The notes under the pieces: model-generated
Told to the model about the DNA's origin: nothing
Seen by the model: only the letters and a program-made list of their open reading frames with translations
Database searches by the model: none
DNA from: Ziziphus jujuba
Taxonomy: Eukaryota; Streptophyta; Magnoliopsida; Rosales; Rhamnaceae
DNA: 64,000 nucleotides
Assembly: GCF_031755915.1 (NCBI RefSeq)
Contig: NC_083389.1
Span: 19,363,501 to 19,427,500, forward strand
Direction: 5' to 3'
In this document: positions 10,776-23,255 of the stretch, in pieces
How the letters are laid out: each line of letters starts with the position of its first letter
Numbering within the stretch: position 1 is the first letter of the stretch
Position numbers and translations under genes: made by a program

Positions 10776-11811
10776 TGTTGGGGTGAGAAGGTTATGACCA
10801 AGAGCAAGCTAGCTTGAAGTGTTAGCAACAAGCAAGCTTTTGGTGATGCTCTTGGGAATGGTTGTGTGTGAGTTGTGTTTTTAGGTTTTGGTTATGGTGT
10901 TTTCTGGTTTTTAGGGTTCCTAGAGTGTTCTAAGGTGTTGAAGAAGAGATAAGAAGAAAGGAACCACGTTGCTTTTGAAAAATGAGGCTTGGATGTGTAG
11001 CCATTTCATTCATTTTACTATATAAGCTTGAAATTACAACTAGTTCACACATGCCAAGCATGTGAGCTTACAAAATGAGTAAAATATTTGAAATTTAAAA
11101 AGTAAAATGGTCAACACCTAACTTTTCATACACAAAAGAGTCAAAAACCAGCTGCAACATGTCTATTCCAAATATAGTAAAAAGTGGCACATGGTTTGAA
11201 CTAAGTTCCCATTGTTTAACTAGTTTGGGTAAACAACCAAACTAGCTTCACCTACTTAGTTTCCCTTTGTATATGCCTATGAAACTTGGTTTGAAGCATC
11301 CTTGGTCATCAATAAATATTGTTCCAAGAGCTAGGAATGTTCTGGAACCGGATCATGGGCCAAACAGCTCCAAAACTGACCCATACTCTGCATACTGGGC
11401 CCATCAGATACAGCAATCTGTTTGGAATAGAAAATGGACTTTCCCATGTCATTTGGACCTGAAATTTGAACCATAGTCTTCTATATATGTCTGTAGACAT
11501 CCCTCAAAATTTCAGCCCAAAACTCCATTTGAAACCTGAGATATAAGATAAATAGTAGAACTATGTTGCTGGAAATTATGAATCCAGCACCATAGGCATT
11601 TCAAGCATAACATTCCTACTCTTTTGTACATAATTTTGCCTATACTTTTGCATACATAACTTAGGTACAAAACATTATCAAAATATACCTTGCATAAATT
11701 AAAACATACAAAAAAAAATATAAACTCATAAAAGGAAAGGATTTGATACCAAGGTGTGCATGCTAGCCCGTGACATGCACCATCAAGTGGCAAAATTGCC
11801 ACACTTCAACA
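10776..11811 (-). repeat. 5' LTR of the minus-strand copia element
   Basis: It is almost identical to 5627-6663. On the minus strand it begins TGTTGAAGTGTGG and ends CCCCAACA. It should hold the element's promoter. Confidence 0.95.
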
Positions 11812-11816
11812 CAAGA

Positions 11817-12174
11817 AACATCAAAGTTGGATTCAAAATCCAGAAAATGTATTTTCTCAGGATATGCTGATGGAGTTAAGGGGTATCACCTGTTGGATCC
11901 CACTATCCATAAGGTGATAATCAGCAGAGATGTGATATTTATAGACGATAAAATATAAGAAAAAGAAAATGATAGCACTTCGAAAGAGAAACCAGAGACT
12001 ACATATTATGGTTTAAGTTAAAGAACGACAAGAAGAAAAAGTTCTAGATTCTTTTGAAGTAGCAACAAAACATGAAAAACAAGAGCAAGTTGAGTTTGCA
12101 ATTCCATAAGTTCAATGGTCAACTAGGGAGAGAAGAGAACCAGCTTGGCAGTCAGAATATATTATAGAGGTAAA
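11817..12174 (+). pseudogene. Old copia integrase C-terminal part
   Basis: It resumes the frame cut at 5621: ETSKLDSKSRKCIF, then GYADGVKGYHLLDP and VIISRDVIF, which is the conserved copia integrase tail before reverse transcriptase. A stop follows near 11957. Degenerate text then matches the STREPAW / SEYI-type linker. It ends at the TGTTG target site of the family B solo LTR and continues at 30615. Confidence 0.85.
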
Positions 12175-12586
12175 TGTTGTGTCAGGACCCATCAAGTATC
12201 CCTTCCCGGAACCCTAGATAAGTCCTAATCCTAGGAAAAATCCTACTAGATCCTCCTACGGAAAATCTGACAGTACCTCCCTTAAATGTTGACCATGATC
12301 CAAAAATTACATGTATGAAAACACACTTCTGTAAAGTATTACCTTATCCTTCCCACCTTACTACAAATAATTCCACAAATGACAGCACTTCGATAACAAA
12401 ATATCAACATATATACATATACTGGATAAACCAGGATTATCTTTAAATATGCATGTCCACCCACACCACCCACTTAGTGTCGTACTACATTTTATATTGT
12501 TTTACAAGCGTACCAATGTATAATGTAGATAAGAATGTAATAAGAAAACAATAGTAATAGTAATATTAATAGCAATAATAGCACAA

Positions 12587-12780
12587 CTTACCCAAAGGCT
12601 ATCATACTTACCCAAAGGCTAATATACTTATCCAAAGGCTAACATACTTGTCTGAAGGCTTACATACTTGCTCGAAGGCTTTCATACTTACCTAAAGGTG
12701 AACACTTACCCAAGGGCTATCGTACTTGCCGATGGCTATTGGTCTTACCCGTAAGCTGTGATACTTATCTGAAGATTACC
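12587..12780. repeat. 20-bp minisatellite inside the family B LTR
   Basis: About nine imperfect copies of a 20-base unit, roughly ATCATACTTACCCAAAGGCT, run head to tail. The first six keep an exact 20-base period. The related LTR at 41280-41515 has a more decayed version of the same array, so the array is part of the LTR family. Confidence 0.85.
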
Positions 12781-12783
12781 ATA

Positions 12784-13080
12784 TAATAATAATAATAATA
12801 ATAATAGTTGATGATAATAAAAGCAAACAAAATAATAATAATAATAATAAAAAATAAACAATGGAAATAACAATTAAAATATTCATAATAATAATAATAA
12901 TAATAATAACAAAGATATTAATGATGGTGATGATAATCGTAGTAGTAATAATAATAATAATAACTGCTAATAATGATAATAATAATAATTAATTAATTAA
13001 TTAATAATAGTAATAATAATAATAACAATATTAATAACAACAATAATATTGATAATAGTAATAACAATAAAGCAAATAAG
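12784..13080. repeat. AAT-rich trinucleotide microsatellite
   Basis: Long imperfect (AAT)n/(AAC)n sequence with interruptions. The other family B LTR has the same kind of tract, expanded to about 790 bp, at 41520-42310. Confidence 0.9.
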
Positions 13081-13436
13081 AATAATATTAGAGGATCAAA
13101 TCATGAATAGATAAGGTAATATAAAATAAAATAGTATTTCAAAATTCATAAACATACAATGAACTTTGCACACTCGTATCGGGGTACATATGATACCATA
13201 TAACATGCTATGTCGCCGGCACCCTGCTACCAATACAGTCGAGGGTGGTTGCCTGTTATTGCCGTCCGATCCCCTAGACGCGTAGGCAACAGAGTTATAA
13301 AGCTAAGCTATTCATGGGCCGAGTCGAATCATTGCCCCCATACAGTGTGATACATACAAACATAGTATAATATATCGATATCTATATATAAATATATATA
13401 TATATATATATACAAGTATATATGAAAAAGATACTT

Positions 13437-13612
13437 TGTCAGGACCCGTCCAGAATTCCTCCTCCGGAACCCTAGACAGCCCTGATCCCAGGGAAATACC
13501 ACCGAACCTTCCAACGGAAAATCCGGCAGCACCTCCCCTAAGGGATTTACTTACCACAAATTTACCTGCACTGAAAACACACTTCAAAAATATCCCCTTA
13601 TTCCTCCCACAA
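13437..13612 (-). repeat. 3' LTR of the family A element, first segment
   Basis: It is collinear with 23256-23431 and ends at CACAA, the target site of the solo LTR that interrupts it. The rest of this LTR is at 16594-19417. Confidence 0.95.
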
Positions 13613-16588
13613 TGTCAGGACCCGTCCAGAATTCCTTCCCCGGAACCCTAGACAGCCCTGATCCCAGGGAAACCCTACCGAACTCTCCAACGGAAAATCC
13701 GACAGAGCCTCCCCTAAGGGATTTACTTACCACAACTACCTGCACTGAAAACACACTTCTAAAAATATCCCCTTATTCCTCCCATAATACTACAAATTGA
13801 TTCCACAAATTGCAGCACTTCAAAATAAATACAGTAATCCAGTGCATAATAAATACAACAAGAATGAAAGAAATATTACAACTGCAATAAAAGAAAAACA
13901 GGGTACAGTACGAACTAAAACAGCGAGGAAGATCAAGTCCGCTCCGAGTGAACACCGACAACCTGGTACCTAGAGGAACGGAATTTAAGAGTGTGAGATG
14001 CTAATCATCTCAGTGAGCGACCCTACTACTATACCATATAATATCACAGTAATAAGTATAAATAATAATTATTTGGAAATAATAATTTCTCTCAAAACCC
14101 TTACAATTCTCTCAGTTGGAAAGGTTCCCCTTTTAAAACATTTTCACAAAACCCTTTATTCATATTCCCCGAAAACCAAGACATCAAATAAATATCCGAA
14201 CAGTAATAATTAATTTTATTTTTCCAATACAGTTTCCAAACATTTTATTTTTAAAACACAGTTCCAAAAATCAGTTGATGCACCCACTATATACCAGTGG
14301 CGCCAACAGTACCCAGCGTCCCAAGGTACCGCCAGACAGGAGGTTATAGAAAGAAACCGGCATACGGTCGCGTGGCGTCCCACAGCGCCGCTGCTAACCT
14401 GGTGTCCCGGCCAAAGGGGGGTGGCCGCCCTCTCCGATGGCATCCACAGGACACCCTCATAATATCAACCGCGCGCTACTCACACCCACCTGCGCGCTAA
14501 TCACAACCGTGTGCACACTAACCATATCACATATACCATATCACATAATCAGAACACCAGTACGTGCACGGTGCATCTAAAAATTATAAAATCCATAAAT
14601 TTAAATCATAAAACAAATTTCACATTTTTCATAAGCATAGCGGGCATAATCCATCCGCTCGAACCGGAAAATTTTCCACAATTTCCTTATAATCCATACC
14701 ATAAATTCCATGATTTTCAAATCCACCAACTCCCAAATCCATCAATTCAAATATCCACATTTTTTCCAAGCATAAATAATTTCTCGAAATATCATAATCA
14801 AATCCCATAATATTTTATGGGCATATTTCATAAAAATTGAAATCACCAACATAACCAAATATTTTCCTTGAAATATTTGAAAATCAAATCGTGCCCAATT
14901 TACCATTAAAACCACACCAATTTCAAAATCCTCAAAACCATAAAATAATTCCACACGGCATAAATTTGTAGAATTCGCATTTTCTTAAATCCAATAAATT
15001 CATAAATAATTCTACAATAAATCCAATAAATATTTGGCACATAGAAATTAAATTCCAAATATTTAATTCACACATAATATATTCATCAATTAAATTCCCC
15101 AAAATTAATTTGAAGGTGGGTCACTCACCTGGAGCACGCAATTAACCCATGATCCACTACGGGATCAATTCTACGACTCACCAGTGCTCCTAGAACAAAA
15201 TTCACAGACAGTCAAATAAATTAATATTTTATTCGGGTAAATAATACCCGGTACCCGGGGGGTCAAAACACAACGATAACTAAAATTTACGAATCATATA
15301 CCGAATCGAAGCTCGAGTGATGCTAATCACAGATCCGGTCTTAATTTCCGATGATCGTACCCGACGGGGTTTGAATTTTATCGGGAAGCTTTTCGGGTTT
15401 CGGCTCCGCAATTCTCCCAAACCGTCGCGAATTGGTGGAAACGGAAGTCGGATTTGGGTTCAGGAGGTCGAACACTGCGGACTGGAGCTGGCCGGAATTT
15501 TCGGGTACTCGCCGGAACAGTATTTTCCGGCGGGCCGCCACGTCACCGGCAACCGTCGCCGGAACAGTAATTTCCGACGGTGGCCGTTTGCTGTGAAATT
15601 TTGCAGATTTGTAGATTGTGAGGAGAGCAATCCAACGGGACCGACGGTGAGCAAAACGGAGGTCGGACGGCGGAGAAATCACCGTTTGAAGATTTTCGAC
15701 CCCTCGCCGGAAAACGCTCCGATCCCGGCGCGTCGGTGGTCCGATGGCCGTGATTTTTGGTGGGTAGGCCGGACTTGAGGAGAGGATGCTGGGTGTATGG
15801 CGCGTGTACTGTTTATCGGCCGGAATAGTGCCGATTCGCGGTGGCCGGCGGTGGAGGGGAAAAATCGCCGCCAAACTTCGGACGTCCGATCCGGGCGCGT
15901 CCGGCGGCCGTTCGCCGTGAAATTTGGAGGTTTTGCCGGAAATGAGGTGGGCAAGCTTTCTGTCCGGCGCGTGTACAGTAACTCGGCCGGAACAGTGGCA
16001 AAATCCGGTGGCCGGCGGGTCCTCTCTCTCTCTTTCTCTCTCCTCTCTCTCTTTCTCTCTCTTCTCTCTCTTTCTCTCTCTTCCCCGAGAGTTTTTCAAA
16101 ATTAAAACCCTGCGTGACACTGTTCATGCCACGTGGACCACTCAGAAGCTGACACGTGGCATTTTACTGTTCACGATCCAAAAACATTAAAATAATACGG
16201 TATCTGGTAAACTTCAAACGTCCATAACTTTTTAACCACATGTCCGATTTAAGCGTGCCGCTAGTCTATGAACTCGTATCGACGAGTACTTTACAACCAT
16301 ACAAGAGTCAACTCACAATTACATCACAAGAAAAAGTCAACTCCCGGCACCTTTTAGACAGTTTACACTTCAACTTGTTTTGCCCATAACTTTCAAACCG
16401 TAGCTTCGTTTTCGACGTGCTACTAGTCTACGAACTCAGGGCGTCATGCACTTCGCCACCGTACCCTAGTCAACTCAAAATTCTCACCGAGTCAAAAAGT
16501 CAACTTTTGACCCCCTTCGGTCAACGGTCAATGGTCAACCTCGGTCAACGTGCACGGATTCCGGTGCGATTCGGGACGGGGTGTTACA
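13613..16588 (-). mobile_element. Solo LTR of family A nested in a family A LTR
   Basis: The 2976-bp LTR runs from TGTCAGGACCC to GGTGTTACA, with exact CACAA duplications at 13608-13612 and 16589-16593. The uninterrupted LTR at 23256 shows the unfilled site (CCTCCCACAAACTAC). It is somewhat diverged from the host LTR, for example in having fewer copies of the TGCGCGCTAATCAC unit. The GC-rich, CT-repeat stretch near 15340-16120 produces long open frames on both strands that recur in all copies; these are not genes. Confidence 0.96.
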
Positions 16589-16593
16589 CACAA

Positions 16594-19417
16594 ACTACAA
16601 ATTGGTTCCACAAATTGCAGTACTTAAAAAAAATAAATACAGTAATCCAGTGCAAAATAAATACAACAAGAGTGAAAGAAATATTACAACTGCAATAAAA
16701 GAATAACAGGGTACTGCCGAACTAAAACAGCGAGGAAGATCAAGTCCGCTCCGAGTGAACACCGACAACCTGGTACCTAGAGGAACGGAATTTAAGAGTG
16801 TGAGATGCTAATCATCTCAGTGAGCGACCCTACTACTATACCATATAATATCACAGTAATAAGTATAAATAATAATTATTTGGAAATAATATTTTCTCTC
16901 AAAACCCTTACAATTCTCTCAGTTGGAAAGGTTCCCCTTTTAAAACAATTTCACAAAACCCTTTATCCATATTCCCCGAAAACCAAGACATCAATTAAAT
17001 ACCAGAAGCGGTAACAATTATATTTTTAATTCCAATTCAGTTTCCAAACATTTTATTTTTAAAACACAGTTCTGAAAATCATTTGATGCACCCACTATAT
17101 ACCAGTGGCGCCAACAGTACCCAGCGTCCCAAGGTACCGCCAGACAGGAGGTTATAGAGAGAAACCGGCATACGGTCGCGTGGCGTCCCACAGCGCCGCT
17201 GCTAACCTGGTGTCCCGGCCAAAGGGGGGTGGCCGCCCTCTCCGATGGCATCCACAGGACACCCTCATAATATCAACCGCGCGCTACTCACACCCACCTG
17301 CGCGCTAATCACATCACCTGCGCGCTAATCACACCCACCTGCGCGCTAATCACAACCGTGTGCACACTAACCATATCACATATACCATATCACATAATCA
17401 GAACACCAGTACGTGCACGGTGCATCTAAAAATTATAAAATCCATAAATTTAAATCATAAAACAAATTTCACATTTTTCATAAGCATAGCGGGCATAATC
17501 CATCCGCTTGAACCGGGAAATTCTCCACAATTTCCTTATAATCCATACCATAAATTCCATGATTTTCAAATCCACCAACTTCCAAATCCATCAATTCAAA
17601 TATCCACATTTTCCCAATAGCATAAATAATTTCTCGAAATATCATAATCAAATCTCATAATATTCCATGGGCATATTTTATAAAAATTGAAATCACCAAT
17701 ATAACCAAATATTTTCTTTGAAATATTTGAAAATCAAATCATGCCCAATTTACCATTAAAACCACACCAATTTCAAAATCCTCAAAACCATAAAATAATT
17801 CCACATGGCATAAATTTGTAGAATTCGCATTTTCTTAAATCCAATAAATTCATAAATAATTCTACAATAAATCCAATAAATATTTGGCACATAGATATTA
17901 AATTCCAAATATTTAATTCACACATAATATATTCATCAATTAAATTCCCCAAAATTAATTTGAAGGTGGGTCACTCACCTGGAGCACGCAATTAACCCAT
18001 GATCCACTACGGGATCAATTCTACGACTCACCGGTGCTCCTAGAACAAAATTCACAGGCAGTCAAATAAATTAATATTTTATTCGGGTAAATAATACCCG
18101 GTACCCGGGGGGTCAAAACACAACGATAACTAAAATTTACGAATCATATACCGAATCGAAGCTCGAGTGATGCTAATCACAGATCCGGTCTTAATTTCCG
18201 ATGATCGTACCCGACGGGGTTTGAATTTTATCGGGAAGCTTTTCGGGTTTCGGCTCCGCAATTCTCCCAAACCGTCGCGAATTGGTGGAAACGGAAGTCG
18301 GATTTGGGTTCAGGAGGTCGAACACTGCGGACTGGAGCTGGCCGGAATTTTCGGGTACTCGCCGGAACAGTATTTTCCGGCGGGCCGCCACGTCACCGGC
18401 AACCGTCGCCGGAACAGTAATTTCCGACGGTGGCCGTTTGCTGTGAAATTTTGCAGATTTGTAGATCGTGAGGAGAGCAATCCAACGGGACCGACGGTGA
18501 GCAAAACGGAGGTCGGACGGCGGAGAAATCACCGTTTGAAGATTTTCGACCCCTCGCCGGAAAACGCTCCGATCCCGGCGCGTCGGTGGTCCGATGGCCG
18601 TGATTTTTGGTGGGTAGGCCGGACTTGAGGAGAGGATGCTGGGTGTATGGCGCGTGTACGGTTTATCGGCCGGAATAGTGCCGATTCGCGGTGGCCGGCG
18701 GTGGAGGGGGAAAAATCGCCGCCAAACTTCGGACGTCCGATCCGGGCGCGTCCGGCGGCCGTTCGCCGTGAAATTTGGAGGTTTTGCCGGAAATGAGGTG
18801 GGCAATCTGGCTGGCCGGCGCGTGTACAGTAACTAGGCCGGAAAAACGTGAAAATGACCGGCGGCCGGCGGGTCCTCTCTCTCTCTTTCTCTCTCCTCTC
18901 TCTCTTTCTCTCTCTTCTCTCTCTTTCTCTCTCTTCCCCGAGAGTTTTTCAAAATTAAAACCCTGCGTGACACTGTTCATGCCACGTGGACCAATCAGAA
19001 ACTGACACGTGGCATTTCACTGTTCACGACCCAAAAACATTAAAATAATACGGTATCCGGTAAACTTCAAACGTCCATAACTTTTTAACCACATGTCCGA
19101 TTTAAGCGTGCCGCTAGTCTATGAACTCGTATCGACGAGTACTTTACAACCATACAAGAGTCAACTCACAATTACATCACAAGAAAAAGTCAACTCCCGG
19201 CACCTTTTAGACAGTTTACACTTCAACTTGTTTTGCCCATAACTTTCAAACCGTAGCTCCGTTTTCGACGTGCTACTAGTCTACGAACTCAGGGCGTCAT
19301 GCACTTCGCCACCGTACCCTAGTCAACTCAAAATTCTCACCGAGTCAAAAAGTCAACTTTTGACCCCCTTCGGTCAACGTGCACGGATTCCGGTGCGATT
19401 TGGGACGGGGTGTTACA
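16594..19417 (-). repeat. 3' LTR of the family A element, second segment
   Basis: It resumes the LTR after the solo insertion and matches 23437-26272 almost base for base. It ends TGTTACA next to the polypurine tract. It includes four TGCGCGCTA-type units at 17279-17350 and a CT-rich tract near 18875-18935. Confidence 0.95.
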
Positions 19418-19430
19418 GCCTTCCCCCCTT
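19418..19430 (-). promoter_or_regulatory. Polypurine tract of the family A element
   Basis: On the minus strand AAGGGGGGAAGGC lies directly against the 3' LTR, the position and composition of a gypsy polypurine tract. Confidence 0.88.
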
Positions 19431-19464
19431 ACAAAAATTTCGTCCTCGAAATTTCCGCACGTCA

Positions 19465-21357
19465 CTAGAACAAACAAGGGTTCTGATCATGCACCTGCGC
19501 TTCGGGCTCCCATGTCGCTTCCTCGACTAAGTAGTTCCTTACCAACCAATCCATGCCCAACACTACTTCAAGTCCGGATAGATCCAACAGGATCAGGTCT
19601 GCTTCCATCACTTGATCTGTGAAATCGTCGGGCGTAGTCCTGGCTCCCTGCTGCGTCATAGCAAACACCCGGCCTTGACTTGTCTGCTGGGGTCTCCTTC
19701 CTCTACCTCGACTCGATCCTGCAGACGGCTGGACTGATCCCGAAGAAACTCCTACTGGCTGACTTCCCTGGGAACTCTGTCCTGGAAATATCCCCGTATG
19801 CTGTGTCCGTCGACCTGCTTCTAGCACACTGCCGCTACCATAAGGGCAATCCCTCCTTATGTGGCCTGGCTGCCCACACCGAAAGCATAAACCATCCATC
19901 TGACACTGCCCAGAATGATTCCCCCTACAAAGTGGACAAATCCGCGGAGAACCAATGCGTGACTGCTGATACGAGCTTGCATCCACAATGATCGAATGGC
20001 GAGCTGGCTGGGGCATGCGATAACTATCTCTCCTCTGGAATCTGCCTCGTGGGCTTAACCCATCACTGTCTGAGCCTGAGCTATGGCTCTTCTTAGCTGC
20101 CCCCTGTCGAGGTACTCCGCTATACGATCCTTCGAATGATCTGCGCCTCGAGGGTCTGTGTATCTCTTCCTGTCTCTCTAGCTCGAGCGCTGCATCCCTG
20201 GCGGACTGATAGGTGGGATGTACTGATCCGGAAAGGGTGTAGCCGATGCTCTCTTTCAATCCGTCTATGAACCTCACCTTCTTCGTGTGATCGTCGGGAA
20301 TCAGGTGCATGCAGAATTCTGATAGTTCTCGGAATCTCCTCTCGTACTCGGTCACTGTCATGTTCCCCTGTCGCAGTCCCTCGAACTCTCTCCTTCTCGC
20401 CTCACGGTACGCAGGAGGACAAAACTCTATCAATGGCAGTTGTTCATCCCAGCTACCACGAAAATGCATAATGCAAGACCTTAGCATGTCTTCTAATGTC
20501 TGGATTGTGCGCTCTGCTTGTCCATCAGATTGTGGGTGAAAAGCGGTGCTGTAGTTAAGTCTTGCTCCTAGTGCATCAGCCAACTTCCGCCATAGTCGTG
20601 AAGTAAAGCGCGGATCTCGATCGGAGACGATGGCTAACGGTACTCCATGAAGACTTACAATGCGTTGCACGAACAACTAAGCTAACTTCTCGGGTGAAAA
20701 ATGTTCTCGTACCGGTAGGAAGTGTGCCAACTTGGTGAGACGATCAATGATTACCCAAATGCCGTCGTACCTTCTAGGTGTGGAAGGAAGCTTGAATACG
20801 AAGTCCATATTGAGTTCTTCCCACTTCCACACGGGAATCGGTAAAGGTTGGAGTAGTCCCAAAGGCTTTTGTCTTTCTGCTTTCACTTGTTGACAAATCA
20901 AACACTTTGATACGAAGTCTGCCACTTCTCTCTTCATACCAATCCACCAATAATACTTAACAAGCGTCCGGTACATCTTGGTACTTCCCGGATGCATCGC
21001 ATACATCGAGCTGTGCGCCTCCTCCAAAATCTCCTTCTTGAGTCCTGGGATATCCGGAACGCAAAGTCGTCCTTTATACACGAGGGCTCCATCCCTCCTT
21101 ATGGAAAATTCCGGATCAAGACCTTCTTGTACCTTGCCCTTAATTGTCCTCAACTTAGGATCTTCCATTTGGGTCTCTACTATACGATCCACCAACACCG
21201 GTCATACCTGGAAGCTAGCCATGAGAACTCCTGAAGGATGCATATGCATTAACACCCCCATCTTCTTCAACTCCACCATGAGAGGTAGTTGGATGACTTG
21301 GATGTGAGCAAGGGATCCAGTAGCCTTCCTACTCAAAGCATCTGCCACTACATTCGC
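19465..21357 (-). pseudogene. Chimeric gypsy frame: RNase H end, integrase, gag, protease remnant, integrase tail
   Basis: Read on the minus strand from 21357: an RNase H end (NVVADALSRKATG), then a stop (TGA near 21207). The integrase zinc-binding domain follows (H and H in MHPGSTKMYR, CLICQQ), then the integrase core with MDFVFKLP. A TAG lies near 20677, after which the core continues with VSDRDPRFTS and HPQSDGQAERT. At LPLIEF the frame passes in phase into gag (PPAYREARRREFEGLRQG, FIDGLKES), a zinc knuckle CFRCGQPGHIRRDC, and the gag/protease linker (RVFAMTQQGARTTPD). Only the far end of the protease is left (LEVVLGMDWL; no catalytic D-T/S-G). The frame ends with the integrase tail EEATWEPEAQ. 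Reverse transcriptase is absent. The natural gypsy order is gag, protease, RT, RNase H, integrase, so gag now sits inside integrase. All junctions are in frame. Confidence 0.85.
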
Positions 21358-23240
21358 CTAATAGTGACTTTAACTTCCCTCTTGTGCAACTTTCCTTCTC
21401 ATGCCCACTAATTAAGGATAGTCAAATTGGTCCACGAGAACACGATCTACAAGTCTTGGTCATAGTCGAACGCTAACCATAAGGTGCTTCTAAAGCATGC
21501 ATCCTTAAACCAACAACCAACTCTCGTGACTCGATCAGCACTTTAAAAGGTTAGATTAGAACTTAAGTCTAATTTCCTCAAATACTAGTATCACCAAGTT
21601 AAGGTTGAGATTAATTCACTTGTCTTCGATTACCCTCCTAGTACTTACAATTATAAAGCCCCTGCTCCTCATTGATTAACCAATATTCTTAACCTCGACA
21701 AACATCAATCTTTCTTTTAACTAAATTCATCAAGGTCATGAATAAAATTCTCAACATCCAAATATCATTCTTGAAAACCCTAAGTTTCCCCCATTTCAAA
21801 TAAATTCCATGAATCCACACCTCAAGCAATAAAGAATTTAAATCCTAATTCTAGCATCACCACCAATACTATGAACAAATCACTAGATCCTTAACCCAAT
21901 AAAGTATTCCACACTTCTTAAATTCTAACTCCGTCCCAAAAATCATACTCCTTATCATTGTAAATTATCACCAACAATATCAACCACCTTGAATCGATGA
22001 AGCACCATCAATACGAACCTTAAATCTCCAAGGAAATAAGATATCAAGATCTTAGCTTCTAGAATGAAAAATAACCATGCTTAAACATCCAACCATGCCT
22101 AAGGAATCATCCTCATCTCATTAACCTCATCAACCACCAAGTAGAACTTTAGTCGCTATCCGGATCTTGCTTGATTCTCTAAACGCTGTCGTACCTTCTC
22201 TTTGTGAATGATAGTTTAAGCACGAAATCCATATTTACATCTCCCTACTTTTACTTATCGATGACCTAAGTACCTTTATTCGGATCTTGCAACTTCCTTT
22301 ATCGTGCCAAACCACCATGTCATCCAGTGAGCATTCCATACGTCTTGGTACCCTTGGGGTGTATCGCATACTTTGAATCGCGTGCTTCCTTTAAGATCTC
22401 CTTTTTGAACTCAACGATACCCTGCTTTGGCTTCTCGACTGGCGATACTTAACCTTAAGTCGCTTTTGGAAAAACCATAACATAAAACAAATAATAAAAT
22501 ATATTTTTCAACTATACCTAACTTGCATAGGCAATTGTTAAAACTCCACATTGAAATTCATATCTTAAAATCCATAGCATAAAATAAAATATGCACGCTT
22601 GTAATGGAGGTACGTACGACACCTTCTACATGTTACGTAATCCATGATTCCAACTGTCGCCGACACTCTGCTACCAATACAAACCAGGGTGGTTGCCTAT
22701 ATTGGCCGTCCAATTCCCCGGGCTCGTAGGCAACATGATCATGGGGCTAGCTCTACATGGACCACATTGGTTCGCCGCCTCCATATGGTGCAGTATAGTA
22801 TCAAACGTTATAACATACAAATACATGTACGAACACAAACCAAAAATACTTGAATAAAACACCTTTAATTTCCAATACCACGTTGAAAAGCATTTAATTT
22901 TGGTAATCGATTGGAAAAATATTTTGACGCCTTGAAATCAATCGACACACATCCTTAGGTAATCATCCTTCTCCTCCATGAACGAAACGGATACCATTCA
23001 CGATGATAAGCTAGACCTTCAAAAAGAAAAGGCATCCTCGACCATCGACTAGGCCATAGGAAGTCCCCGTTAGGCTAGATGATCCTAATTGACACCCTCG
23101 AAGATTAGAGTTATTCAAACTCGGGCAACGAATTTACTTCGAGACAAACAGAAAGAACGCTTCCACGCGGGTAAAACGAGAGACTAGACATGGATGGGAC
23201 ACACAACAATGCACAGTCCCTTCGAAATACTAGAACCTAG
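21358..23240 (-). other. Degenerate leader region of the family A element
   Basis: There is no long open frame. Two parts are recognisable. Bases 22184-22440 are a decayed second copy of the integrase zinc-binding segment: the words around CTGTCGTACCTTCT, CGTCTTGGTACCCTTGGGGTGTATCGCATAC and GATCTCCTTTTTGAACTC line up with 20760-21060. Bases 22640-22820 resemble part of the family B LTR (CACTCTGCTACCAATACA, GGGTGGTTGCC, TCGTAGGCAACA; compare 13205-13330 and 42472-42610). The piece from 21358 to 22180 I cannot assign. Confidence 0.6.
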
Positions 23241-23253
23241 AGCTCTGATACCA
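23241..23253 (-). promoter_or_regulatory. Primer binding site (initiator tRNA-Met) of the family A element
   Basis: On the minus strand TGGTATCAGAGCT follows the LTR end after two bases. It is a perfect match to the initiator tRNA-Met site and shows that the element is transcribed on the minus strand. Confidence 0.95.
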
Positions 23254-23255
23254 AC

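Larger units (their letters stand above)
5627..11811 (-). mobile_element. Nearly intact Ty1/copia element, minus strand
   Basis: The 6185-bp element ends in TGTTGG and TTCAACA and is flanked by exact CAAGA duplications (5622-5626 and 11812-11816). It has near-identical LTRs (1037 and 1036 bp), an initiator tRNA-Met primer site, a polypurine tract, and a gag-pol frame broken by only two stop codons. It sits in the integrase of the old copia element; removing it and one CAAGA restores that element's reading frame. The high LTR identity, with a handful of substitutions near 6150-6180 versus 11300-11325, marks it as young. Confidence 0.96.
12180..13436 (-). mobile_element. Solo LTR of gypsy family B, left part
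   Basis: The LTR starts TGTCAGGACCC at 12180, is interrupted by the family A element at 13437, resumes at 26278 and ends in GGTGTTACA at 29449. The flanks are exact TGTTG duplications (12175-12179 and 29450-29454). With the insertion removed it is about 4.43 kb, close to the 4.47 kb of its relative at 40846-45316. No internal region or second LTR accompanies it, so it is a solo LTR left by LTR-LTR recombination. The minus strand is inferred by analogy with family A, which has the same terminal words. Confidence 0.92.

Noticed and set aside
12587..12780. Possible CRISPR-like array of 20-bp repeats
   Set aside because: The units are contiguous with no unique spacers and lie in a plant LTR, so this is a minisatellite.
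15341..16120. A 259-codon minus-strand frame and overlapping plus-strand frames of 150-200 codons, repeated at 18167-18805 and 25005-25643
   Set aside because: They lie in the GC-rich part of the family A LTR, overlap on both strands and recur only because the LTR copies are recent. The sequence is Arg/Pro-rich with Glu-Arg repeats from a CT tract and has no domain.
23241..23253. tRNA gene for initiator methionine
   Set aside because: Only the 13 bases matching the tRNA 3' end are present, directly beside an LTR; it is a primer binding site.
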